Positions 24,235 to 33,453 are shown, counted from the first letter of the stretch. The stretch is 64,000 nucleotides of DNA from Chloroflexota bacterium (GCA_016234555.1 JACRBJ010000065.1:124001-188000), one strand, 5' to 3'. A program made the numbers and translations. The notes: generated by a model not told the origin, from the letters alone.

Positions 24235-25137
24235 ATGAAAAAGATTTTCAATTCCATTATCGCATTCGCAATCGCGACTCTATTCCTCGCCGCATGCGGG
24301 TCTGCCCCATCGGGTGGTGACGGCGCTTTGAACGTGCTTGCCTCCACCACCTTTCTTGCCGACATTGCCCAGAATGTGGCTGGAGATCGCGTGAAGGTTG
24401 AATCCCTGTTGCCCATCGGTTCTGACCCGCACTCTTATCAGGTCGCGCCGTCGGATGTGGCGAAGATTTCCGAGAGCAAGGTTTTGATCCTCAACGGGCT
24501 TGAATATGAAACCTTCATCAAGTCATTGCTCGAAAACGCAGGCGGTAACCGTTTGGTGATCGAAGCGACGGCTGGATTAAATCCCAAAGAGGATGCAGGA
24601 AGTGAGCATGGTGTCGATCCGCATATGTGGCTCGACCCGAACCTGGTTGTCAAATATGTGGAAAACATCCGCGATGGATTAATCCAAGCCGACCCCGAGG
24701 GCACGGAAACCTACAAAGCCAACGCGGATGCCTATATCATCCAACTCAAAGAACTGGACGCATGGATTGTCGAGCAGGTGAACACCGTCCCTGCGGAACG
24801 CCGATTACTAGTCACCAACCACGAGGCGATGGGATATTTTGCCGATCGCTACGGTTTCGAGGTGGCTGGTTCCGTCATCCCAAGTTTCAGCAGCAACGCG
24901 GCACCTTCCGCGCAGGAAATGGCGGCGCTGGTGGACGAGATCAAAAGGCTGAACGTCCCCGCCATCTTTTTGGACACAGCGGACAATGACGTTCTCGCCA
25001 AACAGATCGCGGATGAAACCGGTGTTATTATTATCGCCGACCTGCATTTTGAATCCTTGACCGACGGCGCGCCCGCGCCAACCTACATCGACATGATGAA
25101 GGATAACGTTTCGAGGATTACGGAAGCCCTGAAATAA
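24235..25137 (+). CDS. znuA: Zinc/manganese ABC transporter substrate-binding lipoprotein
   Basis: The start at 24235 follows CAGGAG; the frame is open from 24181 but without support. The protein has 300 aa with lipobox LAAC. It belongs to cluster A-I binding proteins: SDPHSYQ, GVDPHMWLDPN, NHEAMGYFADRYGF and DTADNDVLAK supply the three His and one Asp/Glu metal ligands. The His-rich loop typical of ZnuA is reduced to a few acidic residues and one His, so manganese is possible. The ATPase gene starts directly after its stop. Confidence 0.88.
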   Translation: MKKIFNSIIAFAIATLFLAACGSAPSGGDGALNVLASTTFLADIAQNVAGDRVKVESLLPIGSDPHSYQVAPSDVAKISESKVLILNGLEYETFIKSLLENAGGNRLVIEATAGLNPKEDAGSEHGVDPHMWLDPNLVVKYVENIRDGLIQADPEGTETYKANADAYIIQLKELDAWIVEQVNTVPAERRLLVTNHEAMGYFADRYGFEVAGSVIPSFSSNAAPSAQEMAALVDEIKRLNVPAIFLDTADNDVLAKQIADETGVIIIADLHFESLTDGAPAPTYIDMMKDNVSRITEALK

Positions 25138-25953
25138 ATGTACCCTCACATAAATCACCAAACAGACAAACCCATTCTCGATGTACGCGATGTATCCGTT
25201 CGTTATGACGGGCGCGTCGCGCTCGATGCTGTTACCTTTCACCTGCATGTCGGAGAACGTGTTGCGGTAGTGGGGCCAAACGGCGCGGGAAAAAGCACCC
25301 TGTTCAAGGTTGTCTCTGGGGTGTTACAGCCCAACAGCGGAGATGTGACCATCTCTGGTTCCAAGCCAGCTGTCCACAGTTGCATTGCCTACATCCCGCA
25401 GCGCAGCCAGGTGGATTGGAAGTTTCCCGTCAGCGTGGCGGATGTGGTGATGATGGGACGTTCCGCGAAGCTGGGACCTTTTAATTTCCCGAAGAAGCAT
25501 GATTGGGATTTCGTGAATCACGCACTGGAAACCGTCGAGATCGGCAACCTGTCAAAGCGACAGATCAGCCAGCTATCGGGCGGACAGCAGCAGCGGATGT
25601 TCATCGCCCGTGCGTTGGCTCAGGAAGCGGAACTCATGCTAATGGATGAACCGCTCACAGGTCTCGACACACCTGCACAGGAAGGATTGCTCGATCTGTT
25701 GGATACCCTACGGGAGCAGAGAGTCACCGTGATGGTGGCAACCCATGATCTTGAGCAAGCCGCAAAACATTTTGACCGTATCATGCTGTTGAACAAAAAA
25801 ATCGTGGCGTTTGGCAATGCTGAAACTGTTTTGCATGCTGATAATTTATTGTCAGCCTACGGCGGACGTTTCCGCACGGTTGAAGGAAAAGGCGATCTAT
25901 TGACTGTTGACGACTCATGCTGCGATGAAGGGGAACATGATCATGTTCATTAA
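25138..25953 (+). CDS. znuC: Zinc/manganese ABC transporter ATP-binding protein
   Basis: The protein has 271 aa. Walker A GPNGAGKSTLFK, Q-loop YIPQRSQVDW, signature LSGGQQQRMFIARALAQ, Walker B LMLMDEPLTGLD and the switch His in VATHDLEQA are all present. The short His/Cys-containing tail (CCDEGEHDHVH) is typical of metal importers. Its end overlaps the permease start. Confidence 0.93.
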   Translation: MYPHINHQTDKPILDVRDVSVRYDGRVALDAVTFHLHVGERVAVVGPNGAGKSTLFKVVSGVLQPNSGDVTISGSKPAVHSCIAYIPQRSQVDWKFPVSVADVVMMGRSAKLGPFNFPKKHDWDFVNHALETVEIGNLSKRQISQLSGGQQQRMFIARALAQEAELMLMDEPLTGLDTPAQEGLLDLLDTLREQRVTVMVATHDLEQAAKHFDRIMLLNKKIVAFGNAETVLHADNLLSAYGGRFRTVEGKGDLLTVDDSCCDEGEHDHVH

Positions 25954-26776
25954 TTGGCTTCTTGAACCTCTCAAGTATGAATTCATGCAGCGCGGCATGA
26001 TCGCAGCTGTGCTGGTCGGAATTGTCTGCGCTGTTGTCGGGACTTATGTTGTCTTGCGCGGGATGGCATTTTTCGGCGACGCGCTCGCGCACACTATTTT
26101 GCCTGGCATTGCGATCGGGTACCTCGTTACAGGTGGCTCGCGGGATACTTTATTCTGGTGGGCGCTGGGGACTGCCATCATCGCCGCATGGGGAATTGGC
26201 GCCATCAGCAAGCAGGCGGAAATCAAAGAAGACACGGCAATTGGCATCATCTTCGCGGGGATGTTCGCGCTTGGCATCGCGCTGATTTCCACCGTCCGCA
26301 GTTACGCCGTGGACTTAAGCCACTTTCTCTTTGGCGATGTGCTGGGCGTATCGGCGCAAAGTTTGTGGATCATCATCATCTTTTCAGCGATTGTCCTGTT
26401 GACGATTGCCGCCTTCTACAAGGAATTCCTCACCCTTTCCTTTGACCCCGTCCTCGCGGCAACGCTCCGCCTGCCCGTAAACCTGCTCAACAACCTCCTG
26501 CTAGGACTCATCGCCGTGACCGTTGCCGTCTCGCTTCAAACCGTCGGCGTGGCGTTGATGGTTGCCATGCTCGTCACGCCCGCCGCGACGGCATACCTGC
26601 TTACGCAACGCTTGTGGATCATGATGGCGTTTGCCGCTGTTCTGGCTTCGCTGGCGGGCGTGATTGGTTTGTACCTTTCCTATTACCTGAGCATTGCTTC
26701 GGGCGCGGCGATAGTACTAACGGCTACTGCGTTTTTCCTGCTTGCATTCTTGTGGAAGCGGATGAAATCCTTATAA
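25943..26776 (+). CDS. znuB: Zinc/manganese ABC transporter permease
   Basis: ABC-3 family permease with about eight membrane segments, 277 aa from ATG 25943. That start is favoured because GAAGGGG lies 9 nt before it; the frame is open back to 25907 inside the ATPase gene. Typical ABC-3 segments include RGMAFFGDALAHTILPGIAIGYL and LTLSFDPVLAATLRLPVN. It completes the importer operon 23716-26776. Confidence 0.92.
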   Translation: MFINWLLEPLKYEFMQRGMIAAVLVGIVCAVVGTYVVLRGMAFFGDALAHTILPGIAIGYLVTGGSRDTLFWWALGTAIIAAWGIGAISKQAEIKEDTAIGIIFAGMFALGIALISTVRSYAVDLSHFLFGDVLGVSAQSLWIIIIFSAIVLLTIAAFYKEFLTLSFDPVLAATLRLPVNLLNNLLLGLIAVTVAVSLQTVGVALMVAMLVTPAATAYLLTQRLWIMMAFAAVLASLAGVIGLYLSYYLSIASGAAIVLTATAFFLLAFLWKRMKSL

Positions 26777-26815
26777 TAGTTTTATCGTATCCGCCAGACT
26801 TTAGAGGAGAAACCC

Positions 26816-27259
26816 ATGACTGTTTTAGAAACTTCCATAAAAATCAGCAAGCCCGTTGCGCAGGTTTTCGAGTTCATCACGAATCTCGAAAACCAGAAGA
26901 AGTTGAGTTCCTATATCACTGGCATTCAAATCTCCGAGCCGCTCAAGGTTGGGACAAAATACAAGATCCAGACTACCAGCATGGGACATGTCAACGAGAC
27001 GTTGAATGAGGTCGTTGCCTTCGAACCAAATAAAAAATTCAGCGTGAAGACATTCGCTCCCCCGCCAGCATCCGACTTGACCAACACCTATGTTCTCGAA
27101 GAAGATGGCGGCGGAACAAAGTTGATTATGCAGATAGACGCCGTCCTTACCCCCGCGGGAATGCCTAAAATGCCAGGCATGGAAGACATGATGAAGAAGC
27201 AAATGCTGGCAGGTTTTGACGCCACACTGGCGACGATGAAAAAATTGATCGAAGGATAG
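26816..27259 (+). CDS. SRPBCC-family (CoxG/polyketide-cyclase-like) protein
   Basis: The protein has 147 aa and is soluble. The helix-grip pattern begins SIKISKPVAQVFEFITNLEN and continues with YVLEEDGGGTKLIMQIDA and a C-terminal long helix. The family binds lipids or small hydrophobic ligands; ligand unknown. GAGGAG precedes the ATG. It appears monocistronic. Confidence 0.8.
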   Translation: MTVLETSIKISKPVAQVFEFITNLENQKKLSSYITGIQISEPLKVGTKYKIQTTSMGHVNETLNEVVAFEPNKKFSVKTFAPPPASDLTNTYVLEEDGGGTKLIMQIDAVLTPAGMPKMPGMEDMMKKQMLAGFDATLATMKKLIEG

Positions 27260-27286
27260 GTAGGGGCGGGGTAACCCCGCCCCTAC
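27260..27286. repeat. GTAGGGGCG palindrome, copy 2
   Basis: GTAGGGGCGGGGT and its inverse around one central A give 13-bp arms. It begins directly after the stop codon of the SRPBCC gene. It is the same design as 2755-2781. Confidence 0.85.
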
Positions 27287-27307
27287 TAAATTAATTGGAA
27301 TATCTCC

Positions 27308-27341
27308 CTCCCGCCGAGTCCCGTCTGGCGGGAGTTTTTTT
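27308..27341 (+). terminator. Rho-independent terminator after SRPBCC gene
   Basis: CTCCCGCC (27308-27315) pairs with GGCGGGAG (27327-27334), followed by seven T. The next -10 box starts 3 nt after the T run. Confidence 0.85.
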
Positions 27342-27343
27342 GC

Positions 27344-27349
27344 TAAAAT
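27344..27349 (+). promoter_or_regulatory. Leaderless-type -10 box for first M1 peptidase gene
   Basis: TAAAAT at 27344-27349, then 7 nt, then ATG at 27357. No Shine-Dalgarno. It sits against the T run of the preceding terminator. Confidence 0.5.
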
Positions 27350-27356
27350 ACAGCCC

Positions 27357-28832
27357 ATGCGAAACAAACCCATCCACGCCCTTCTCTTGTTGACATTCAT
27401 CCTCTCCGCTTGTTCAGCGATTGCTCCCGCGCCGACGGTGACCCCAACGGCTACGTTGATTCCCACTGCAACCGTCACGCCACTGCCGACCAATACCCCT
27501 TTGCCAAGCCCAACGCCCGCGCCCATTCTCGAACGTGCAAAGTACACACTGGATACCACCATTGACTATGACGTGCACACGGTCACGGTCAACGAAAAGA
27601 TTCTCTACCCCAACCTGACGGGCAAACAACTCAACACGCTGGCGCTCGCCGTCGTCCCCAACTTGTGGAGCGGAAGTTTCACTCTCACGAGTCTTTCCCT
27701 CAACGGCACGCCCATCACGACCTATACCCTCGACGGTCAGCGGCTGGACGTTGCCCTGCCCGATTTCTTCAAACCCAACGAGGTGATGACGATTGACGTC
27801 CAGTTCTCGCTGGTTCTGCCATTTGCCGAGCAGGAAGACCCCAGCGCTTCGCGTCCGCGCATTTACGGCTACACCAAACGCCAGTTGAACCTGACCAACT
27901 GGTATCCGTTCGTCGTGCCGAACATCAACGGCGAATGGGTTTTGCACGAACCCTGGTATTACGGCGAGCATCTGGTTTACGACGCCGCCGACTACGAGGT
28001 GGACGTCAAATTTGCCGACCCATCCACCGCGCCGACCGTCGCCGCCAGTGGAGTCCCTGAACAGCAGGATGGTTTCACCCGCTACACCATCAACTCCGCG
28101 CGGACGTTTGCCCTCGCCGCCAGTCGCGAGTTTCAAGTCTCCAGTTTGCAGGTTGGAGATGTGACTGTCTCAAGTTATTATTTCCCATTCTTTGAAATGG
28201 CGGGACAAGCCGCCCTGCAAGCCAGCGCTGAAGCCGTCAGCGTGTACAGCAATCGCTATGGGGCGTATCCGCACAAGACGCTTTCGCTGGTGATGGGCGA
28301 CTTCAACGACGGCATGGAGTATTCCGCGTTCTTCTATCTCAGCCGTGATTTTTACAGCCTGTATGACGAAACGCCCGCCAACTACCTGACCTTCGTCGCC
28401 GTGCATGAAACGGCGCATCAATGGTGGTTCGAGCAGGTGGCCAATGATCAGGCGCAACAGCCCTGGCTGGATGAATCACTTTGCACATACTCCGAGCTCA
28501 TCTATTACGAAAATATCCATCCCGACCTCGTCAACTGGTGGTGGTCGTACCGCATTGATTTCTACAACCCGCAGGGCTTTGTAGATATTCCAATTTATGA
28601 CGGGGAGGGCTTCCGCTCCTACACCAATGCCGCCTATTTCCAGGGGGCACATTTTCTCGATAAGCTCCGCGAACGCATCGGTGACGAAGCCTTCTTTGCT
28701 TTTGCCCAGGATTACTTCGCGCAGAGCCGCGGAAAAATCGTCACCTCCAACGACTTCTTCCGCATCCTTGCCACCCACACCAGCACGGACTACTCCGACA
28801 TTGTCCGCCAGTATTTCCGAAATATCTACTAA
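27357..28832 (+). CDS. M1-family metallopeptidase lipoprotein (copy 1)
   Basis: The protein has 491 aa. Lipobox LSAC is followed by a Thr/Pro linker, then the M1 beta domain (DYDVHTVTVNEKILYPN) and a gluzincin domain with HETAHQWW at ~350 and the downstream zinc-ligand Glu in WLDESLCTYSE. The exopeptidase GxMEN-like strand appears as GDFNDGMEYSAFFYL. The enzyme should cleave peptides at the outer membrane face. It lacks the ERAP1-like C-terminal region, so it is a short member. Its stop overlaps the next start as TAATG. Confidence 0.88.
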   Translation: MRNKPIHALLLLTFILSACSAIAPAPTVTPTATLIPTATVTPLPTNTPLPSPTPAPILERAKYTLDTTIDYDVHTVTVNEKILYPNLTGKQLNTLALAVVPNLWSGSFTLTSLSLNGTPITTYTLDGQRLDVALPDFFKPNEVMTIDVQFSLVLPFAEQEDPSASRPRIYGYTKRQLNLTNWYPFVVPNINGEWVLHEPWYYGEHLVYDAADYEVDVKFADPSTAPTVAASGVPEQQDGFTRYTINSARTFALAASREFQVSSLQVGDVTVSSYYFPFFEMAGQAALQASAEAVSVYSNRYGAYPHKTLSLVMGDFNDGMEYSAFFYLSRDFYSLYDETPANYLTFVAVHETAHQWWFEQVANDQAQQPWLDESLCTYSELIYYENIHPDLVNWWWSYRIDFYNPQGFVDIPIYDGEGFRSYTNAAYFQGAHFLDKLRERIGDEAFFAFAQDYFAQSRGKIVTSNDFFRILATHTSTDYSDIVRQYFRNIY

Positions 28833-30496
28833 TGAGACCATCCACCGCCGCCGCGAAACACACAAGTAACAAGTACTTGTTACTTGTTACTTATTACTCG
28901 TTATTTCTCGCCCTCCTCGCATCCTGTGCATCTCCCACGCCCACCCCAACGCCGTCCGTCTTCTCGACCTTTATTTTGGTGACTCAGGACCCGAACGCAT
29001 CGCCCACGCTGACGCCCTTCCAGCCATCGGGAGGAATCGACACACAACTGCCGACCTTCACCCTCTCCCCGATTCCGTCCGCCACGCCGACGATGACCAC
29101 TACCGCAACGCCGACTGCTACCGCGACTATGACCGCTACCGCGTCGCCGACTCCCACAGCAAAACCTCCCACGGCGATAGTTGGTCCCGCTGCGACAACC
29201 GTTCCCCCGCCGACTGCTTCGCAGCCCTCGCGCACAAACTACATCCTCACCGCCACGCTCGATTTCGACGCCCACACCCTCGACGCGGACGAGACCATCC
29301 GCTACTACAACACAACGGGCATCGCGCTGTCGGATATTGTTTTGTCCGTCCAGCCCAACCGCTACAGCGGAGCGTTTTCCCTGCTGGCAGTTTTTCAAGA
29401 TAACGTTGTGCTGACAAACTATTCGCTCAACGACCAGCGGCTGACACTGAACCTGCCCCAGCCGCTCCAGCCAGGCTCCGCCACCACGCTGGGGATTAAA
29501 TTCAAAATCAACATTCCCGCCAAATCCAACGAAGGACTCTTCGGCTACGACTACAACCAGATCAACCTCGTGGACTGGTATCCTTTCGTCGTGCCGTACG
29601 TCAACGGCTGGGTATTGCATGACCCGATGTCCTTTGGCGAACATCTCGTTTATGATTCTTCGGATATCGAGCTCAACCTGAAAACTGGCGCGGATGTCAT
29701 TGTCGCCGCCAGCGCGCCCGCCGAACCCAACGGCGAATGGACCCGCTATCGGCTGTATGGCGCGCGAACGTTCACGCTGTCAGCCAGCGATGAGTTTTTG
29801 ATGTCCGAATCAGCCGTCGGGTCGGTGAATATCCGCTCGTACTATTTCAACGGCTATCAGGCTGCGGGTGAGGGAATCCTCTACGCAGCGGTGCAAGCCG
29901 TCAGCATTTATTCCATCAAGTTTGCGCCTTATCCGTATGAGACTCTGGCAATCGTCCAGACCGACATCCACGACGGCATGGAGACCGATGGGCTGGTCTT
30001 CATCGCCTCGGATTTTTACGGGCAGTACGGCGGCGGCGCGAAGAACAACCTCGTCTCGATTGGCGTGCATGAGATCGCACACCAGTGGTGGTTTGGACTG
30101 GTGGGCAACGACCAGGCGATGGAACCCTGGCTCGATGAAATGATGTCCACTTACAGCGAGCGGATTTTCTACGAGTTCAACTATCCGCGCTACGGCGATT
30201 GGTGGTGGCAGTTCCGCGTGAATTATTTCTCGCCGACGGGTTACGTGGACACGCCCATCTACAGCGGCGGGACGTTCCGCGCCTACACCAATGCAGTCTA
30301 CTTGCGCGGCGCACATTTCATGGAAGACCTGCGCGTCCGTATGGGCGACGATGATTTCTACGCCTTCCTCAAGGATTACGCCGCTCTCCACGCCCGCAAA
30401 CGAGTGACCACCGCCGACTTCTTCAACACTGTCCGCGCCCACACACAAGCGGATATCAGCGATGTGATCATGGATTATTTTTCAGGCGCCTATTGA
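28832..30496 (+). CDS. M1-family metallopeptidase lipoprotein (copy 2)
   Basis: This 554-aa paralogue of the upstream gene is coupled to it by TAATG. Zinc motif HEIAHQWWFGLVGND at ~413 and ligand Glu in WLDEMMSTYSE; IHDGMETDGLVFIASDFY is the GxMEN-like part. The Thr/Pro linker is much longer (about 80 residues of TPTPT/TATAT type). The signal peptide is unusual: its hydrophobic part is encoded by the GTAACAAGTACTTGTTAC word repeat, followed by lipobox LLASC. Confidence 0.87.
   Translation: MRPSTAAAKHTSNKYLLLVTYYSLFLALLASCASPTPTPTPSVFSTFILVTQDPNASPTLTPFQPSGGIDTQLPTFTLSPIPSATPTMTTTATPTATATMTATASPTPTAKPPTAIVGPAATTVPPPTASQPSRTNYILTATLDFDAHTLDADETIRYYNTTGIALSDIVLSVQPNRYSGAFSLLAVFQDNVVLTNYSLNDQRLTLNLPQPLQPGSATTLGIKFKINIPAKSNEGLFGYDYNQINLVDWYPFVVPYVNGWVLHDPMSFGEHLVYDSSDIELNLKTGADVIVAASAPAEPNGEWTRYRLYGARTFTLSASDEFLMSESAVGSVNIRSYYFNGYQAAGEGILYAAVQAVSIYSIKFAPYPYETLAIVQTDIHDGMETDGLVFIASDFYGQYGGGAKNNLVSIGVHEIAHQWWFGLVGNDQAMEPWLDEMMSTYSERIFYEFNYPRYGDWWWQFRVNYFSPTGYVDTPIYSGGTFRAYTNAVYLRGAHFMEDLRVRMGDDDFYAFLKDYAALHARKRVTTADFFNTVRAHTQADISDVIMDYFSGAY
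28864..28906. repeat. AAGTAACAAGTACTTGTTACTT word repeat within a signal peptide
   Basis: A 22-bp palindrome at 28864-28885 (AAGTAACAAG, then TACTTGTTACTT) continues as ...TTATTACTCGTTATTT. It is related to 3129-3162. In frame it gives the hydrophobic stretch KYLLLVTYYSLFL of the signal sequence. Confidence 0.8.
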
Positions 30497-30944
30497 TTGT
30501 TGCCCTGTGTTGACTGAAGGTCTCTTGGATGATATGTTCACGCAAGCAAAATAACTTGTTTTCAATCCTCAATCGCGTTATCATGTTCTATATATAAAGA
30601 TGTTCGCTGAACATCGTAAAAAGTGAGGCCTTGGATGGCTGAAAAGAAACCAGATCGCCACGCACGCCGCACTTGTAAAACGCTGATCCTTACCCTGTCC
30701 ATACTGGCTGGGATCGAACTTCATGGACAGACTGGCGCTTTGGGGATTGACTGCCAGTTCACAGGCGGATGTGAATCGACGCGGGGCACACCCGTTCAGC
30801 AAGTTGATCCAAGTGGGGGGAAAGTCCGGTATTCGATGTTTCATGTTATCTTACAGCGCCCATGGCGCATTTTGAAACTTATCGAACCCTGCACTGGGGC
30901 GGTCAATGACGCAGACAGCAAAAGACCAGTCAGAGGATAAAGCC
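30497..30944 (+). other. 448-nt leader region of the histidine kinase
   Basis: A promoter candidate is TTGTTT (30556-30561), 17-nt spacer, TATCAT (30579-30584), which would give a leader of ~350 nt. Within it, ATG 30635 with GTGAGG 6 nt before it opens a 101-codon frame ending at 30940 (MAEKKPDRHARRTCKTLILT...), containing one hydrophobic stretch. I do not recognise it and an overlapping minus-strand frame is equally open, so I do not call it a gene. A structured leader is possible. Confidence 0.35.
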
Positions 30945-32690
30945 ATGTGGACAAATTTCATGCAACTCCTGAAACCTCCCAAATTCATCGATGAAGATCA
31001 GACGCGTGCTGCCGAGATATTGCATGTGATCCTCCTGACCTTGTTCATCGTGCTGGGAATCTTGGCTTTTTTTACCGATCACCCGGTAACCGTCTTTGTC
31101 ACGGCTGGCATGTCGTTGTCGTTTTTGGGACTATGGGCAATCATGCGGCGTGGCTTTGTGTACCTGGCGAGTTGGTGTTTGATGGGATTTCTTGTCATGG
31201 GGATTACATTAATTGTGTATTTCAATGGCAGTATTCGCATTCCGGCTGCAAGTGGCTTTGTGGCTTGCATCGTGGTCGCGGGATTAACCCTGGGGAACCG
31301 GGTTACCATCGGCTCCGCCATCATCATTAGCGGCATCCTGCTTGTCCTTTACCTTGCGGAGGGTGCGGGAAAACTGCCGCCGGTTTACTATCAATCCACC
31401 GGATTTCTGCAATGGGCGACCTATGCAGGCATCATGTGCATCACCGCTGTTTTGCTCATGCTGGCTCGCAACAGCATCCTGAATGCGCTGGCATTGGCGC
31501 GCCGTAATGAAGCAGCGCTTGCGGAGCGTAATCAGGAACTGCAGGTGGAAATTGCCGAGCGCCATCAGGTGGAGCATGCCCTGCGTGAAAGCGAGGGACG
31601 TTATCGCACCCTGGTCAGCACATCGCCGGATGGCATTGCGCAAACGGACATTCATGGAAATATTATTTATGCCTCCCCTCAATTGCTTTCCTTGTTGCGC
31701 TTGGAATCCCCTGAAGGGATACTGGGCACCAATGTCATTGAATGGCTTGCCCCCGAAGACCGTCAACGCGCTCTCGAAAATGTGCAACTTGTCATGGGCG
31801 GTGCTCCCTCAACCTATAACAAGTATAGTTTTTTGCTTAAGGATGGCGCTTGTTTTGACGGAGAGGTCAGTTCAGCCGCATGGCAGGATGCCGATGGACA
31901 ACTCAACGGCATGATCTCGATCGTGCGGGATGTGACCGAGCGGGTGCGTGCGGAGGTGTCGCTCAACGAATATCGTGAAAGGCTTGAAGAATTGGTGGAG
32001 GAACGCACTGCACAATTGACCGCCATCAACCAGGAGTTGGAGTCTTTCAGTTATTCGGTGGCCCATGATTTGCGCGCGCCCCTGCGGGTGATCAGTGGTT
32101 TCAGCAACATTCTGCTGGAGGACCACGCCAGCCAGATCGATTCCGAAGTGCAATCTTATCTCAACCAGATCATTGCAAGTGGTCAGCGCATGAGCCGGTT
32201 GATTGACGCCTTGCTGGGACTTTCCCATTTGACACGAAGGGACATCTCCCGCGAGGAAATTGACCTGGGGGCAATGGCGCATACGATTCTGGACGAACTT
32301 CGTCAGCGCGAACCGGCGCGGGAGGTGGACATGCACATTGCCGAAGGACTGATTGTCCAGGCTGACCGTCACTTGATGCATCTGGTTCTCGAAAACCTGC
32401 TGGGTAATGCCTGGAAATTTACGGCCAACTCACCCCAGGCTCGCATCGAAGTGGGCAGGCAGGATGGCGATAAAGCCGCTTATTTCGTGCGTGACAATGG
32501 TGCTGGTTTCAATATGGACAATTCCGGCAAGTTGTTTGGACCGTTCCAACGCCTGCATACTGAAAAGGAATTCCCCGGCACAGGAATTGGACTGGCAACA
32601 GTCAAACGCATCATCCACCGTCACAATGGGGAGGTGTGGGCAAGGGGAGAGGTAAACAAAGGAGCGACATTTTACTTTACCCTGCCGTGA
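30945..32690 (+). CDS. Membrane sensor histidine kinase with PAS domain
   Basis: The start at 30945 has AGAGGA 8 nt before it; ATG 30906 in the same frame is an alternative with GGGGCGG. The protein has 581 aa. Six or so membrane segments form the input module (ILHVILLTLFIVLGILAFF onward), then a helix, a PAS domain (YRTLVSTSPDGIAQTDIHGN) and a HisKA/HATPase core: H-box FSYSVAHDLRAPLRVISGF at ~374, N-box ENLLGNAWKFT, G1 VRDNGAGFNM, G2 GTGIGLATVKRIIHRH. The core is of the phytochrome-like type. No response regulator is nearby. Confidence 0.92.
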   Translation: MWTNFMQLLKPPKFIDEDQTRAAEILHVILLTLFIVLGILAFFTDHPVTVFVTAGMSLSFLGLWAIMRRGFVYLASWCLMGFLVMGITLIVYFNGSIRIPAASGFVACIVVAGLTLGNRVTIGSAIIISGILLVLYLAEGAGKLPPVYYQSTGFLQWATYAGIMCITAVLLMLARNSILNALALARRNEAALAERNQELQVEIAERHQVEHALRESEGRYRTLVSTSPDGIAQTDIHGNIIYASPQLLSLLRLESPEGILGTNVIEWLAPEDRQRALENVQLVMGGAPSTYNKYSFLLKDGACFDGEVSSAAWQDADGQLNGMISIVRDVTERVRAEVSLNEYRERLEELVEERTAQLTAINQELESFSYSVAHDLRAPLRVISGFSNILLEDHASQIDSEVQSYLNQIIASGQRMSRLIDALLGLSHLTRRDISREEIDLGAMAHTILDELRQREPAREVDMHIAEGLIVQADRHLMHLVLENLLGNAWKFTANSPQARIEVGRQDGDKAAYFVRDNGAGFNMDNSGKLFGPFQRLHTEKEFPGTGIGLATVKRIIHRHNGEVWARGEVNKGATFYFTLP

Positions 32691-32727
32691 GTAAATATAG
32701 GGAAACTCAGCGCGTCAAAGAGAAACC

Positions 32728-33420
32728 ATGAACAGACCATATACCTTCATCAACGTCGCCATGACGACGGATGGAAAAATCGATACCTTCGAGCGCAAGG
32801 GCGCGGCGATCTCGTCCAAGCGGGATAAAGAGCGTGTGGATGAACTGCGCGCCTCGGCGGATGGAATCCTCGTCGGGGGGAAAACGCTCCTCGAAGAGAG
32901 TCCCAGGCTGACGGTCAGAAGCGAAGCGCTGCGTGAGGACAGAATCAGCCGCGGGCTGTCGCCGAATCCGATTAAGGTCGGCGTCGTCTCCGTGGCGGAC
33001 ATTCCGCTGGAAACGGATTTTATAAAAGCAGGGAATACGCGGGTCGTAATATTTACCACGTCTCAAACGTCCAAGAGCCAGATTGAAATCCTGCGCGCGG
33101 CTGGCGTGGAAGTTTTTGTGGATCATGATGCTGTGCACGATGCGCCGCGCGTTGACCTGAATAAAATGATGCTCACCTTGAAAAAAATCGGCGTTGACCA
33201 TCTGATGGTGGAGGGCGGCGGCACGATGAATTTCGAACTCATTCGTTTGGGACTGGTGGATGAAATCATGCTGTATATCGCGCCGATGATCTTTGGCGGC
33301 GCAAACTCCCCGACCCTTGCCGATGGGCTGGGTCTTGTCCGAAGCGATGCCGTCGCGTTGAAACTGGCGAACGTCGAAACCCACCAAGACGGCGGAATTG
33401 TTTTACGATACAAATTGTAG
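32728..33420 (+). CDS. RibD C-terminal-domain reductase (archaeal/fungal Rib7 type)
   Basis: The protein has 230 aa with the dihydrofolate-reductase-like fold of the pyrimidine reductase in riboflavin synthesis: INVAMTTDGKID, SADGILVGGKTLL, MVEGGGTMNFELI and LYIAPMIFGG. It is a free-standing reductase without the deaminase half of RibD, as in the 2,5-diamino-6-ribosylaminopyrimidinone 5'-phosphate reductases of archaea and fungi. Gene position next to a GTP cyclohydrolase II supports a role in flavin or a related pathway. The TAG stop lies inside a GTAGGGGCGGG repeat. Confidence 0.85.
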   Translation: MNRPYTFINVAMTTDGKIDTFERKGAAISSKRDKERVDELRASADGILVGGKTLLEESPRLTVRSEALREDRISRGLSPNPIKVGVVSVADIPLETDFIKAGNTRVVIFTTSQTSKSQIEILRAAGVEVFVDHDAVHDAPRVDLNKMMLTLKKIGVDHLMVEGGGTMNFELIRLGLVDEIMLYIAPMIFGGANSPTLADGLGLVRSDAVALKLANVETHQDGGIVLRYKL

Positions 33421-33439
33421 GGGCGGGGAAATCCCGCCC
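33417..33439. repeat. GTAGGGGCG palindrome, partial copy 3
   Basis: GTAGGGGCGGGGAAATCCCG and following bases form a shorter dyad (GGGCGGG against CCCGCCC). The TAG of GTAGGGG is the stop codon of the reductase gene. Confidence 0.7.
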
Positions 33440-33453
33440 AAAAAGAGGAAACC

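Noticed and set aside
30635..30940. Possible 101-aa gene in the histidine kinase leader
   Set aside because: It has a usable ribosome binding site, but no recognisable domain and an equally open frame on the other strand; kept only as part of the leader description.
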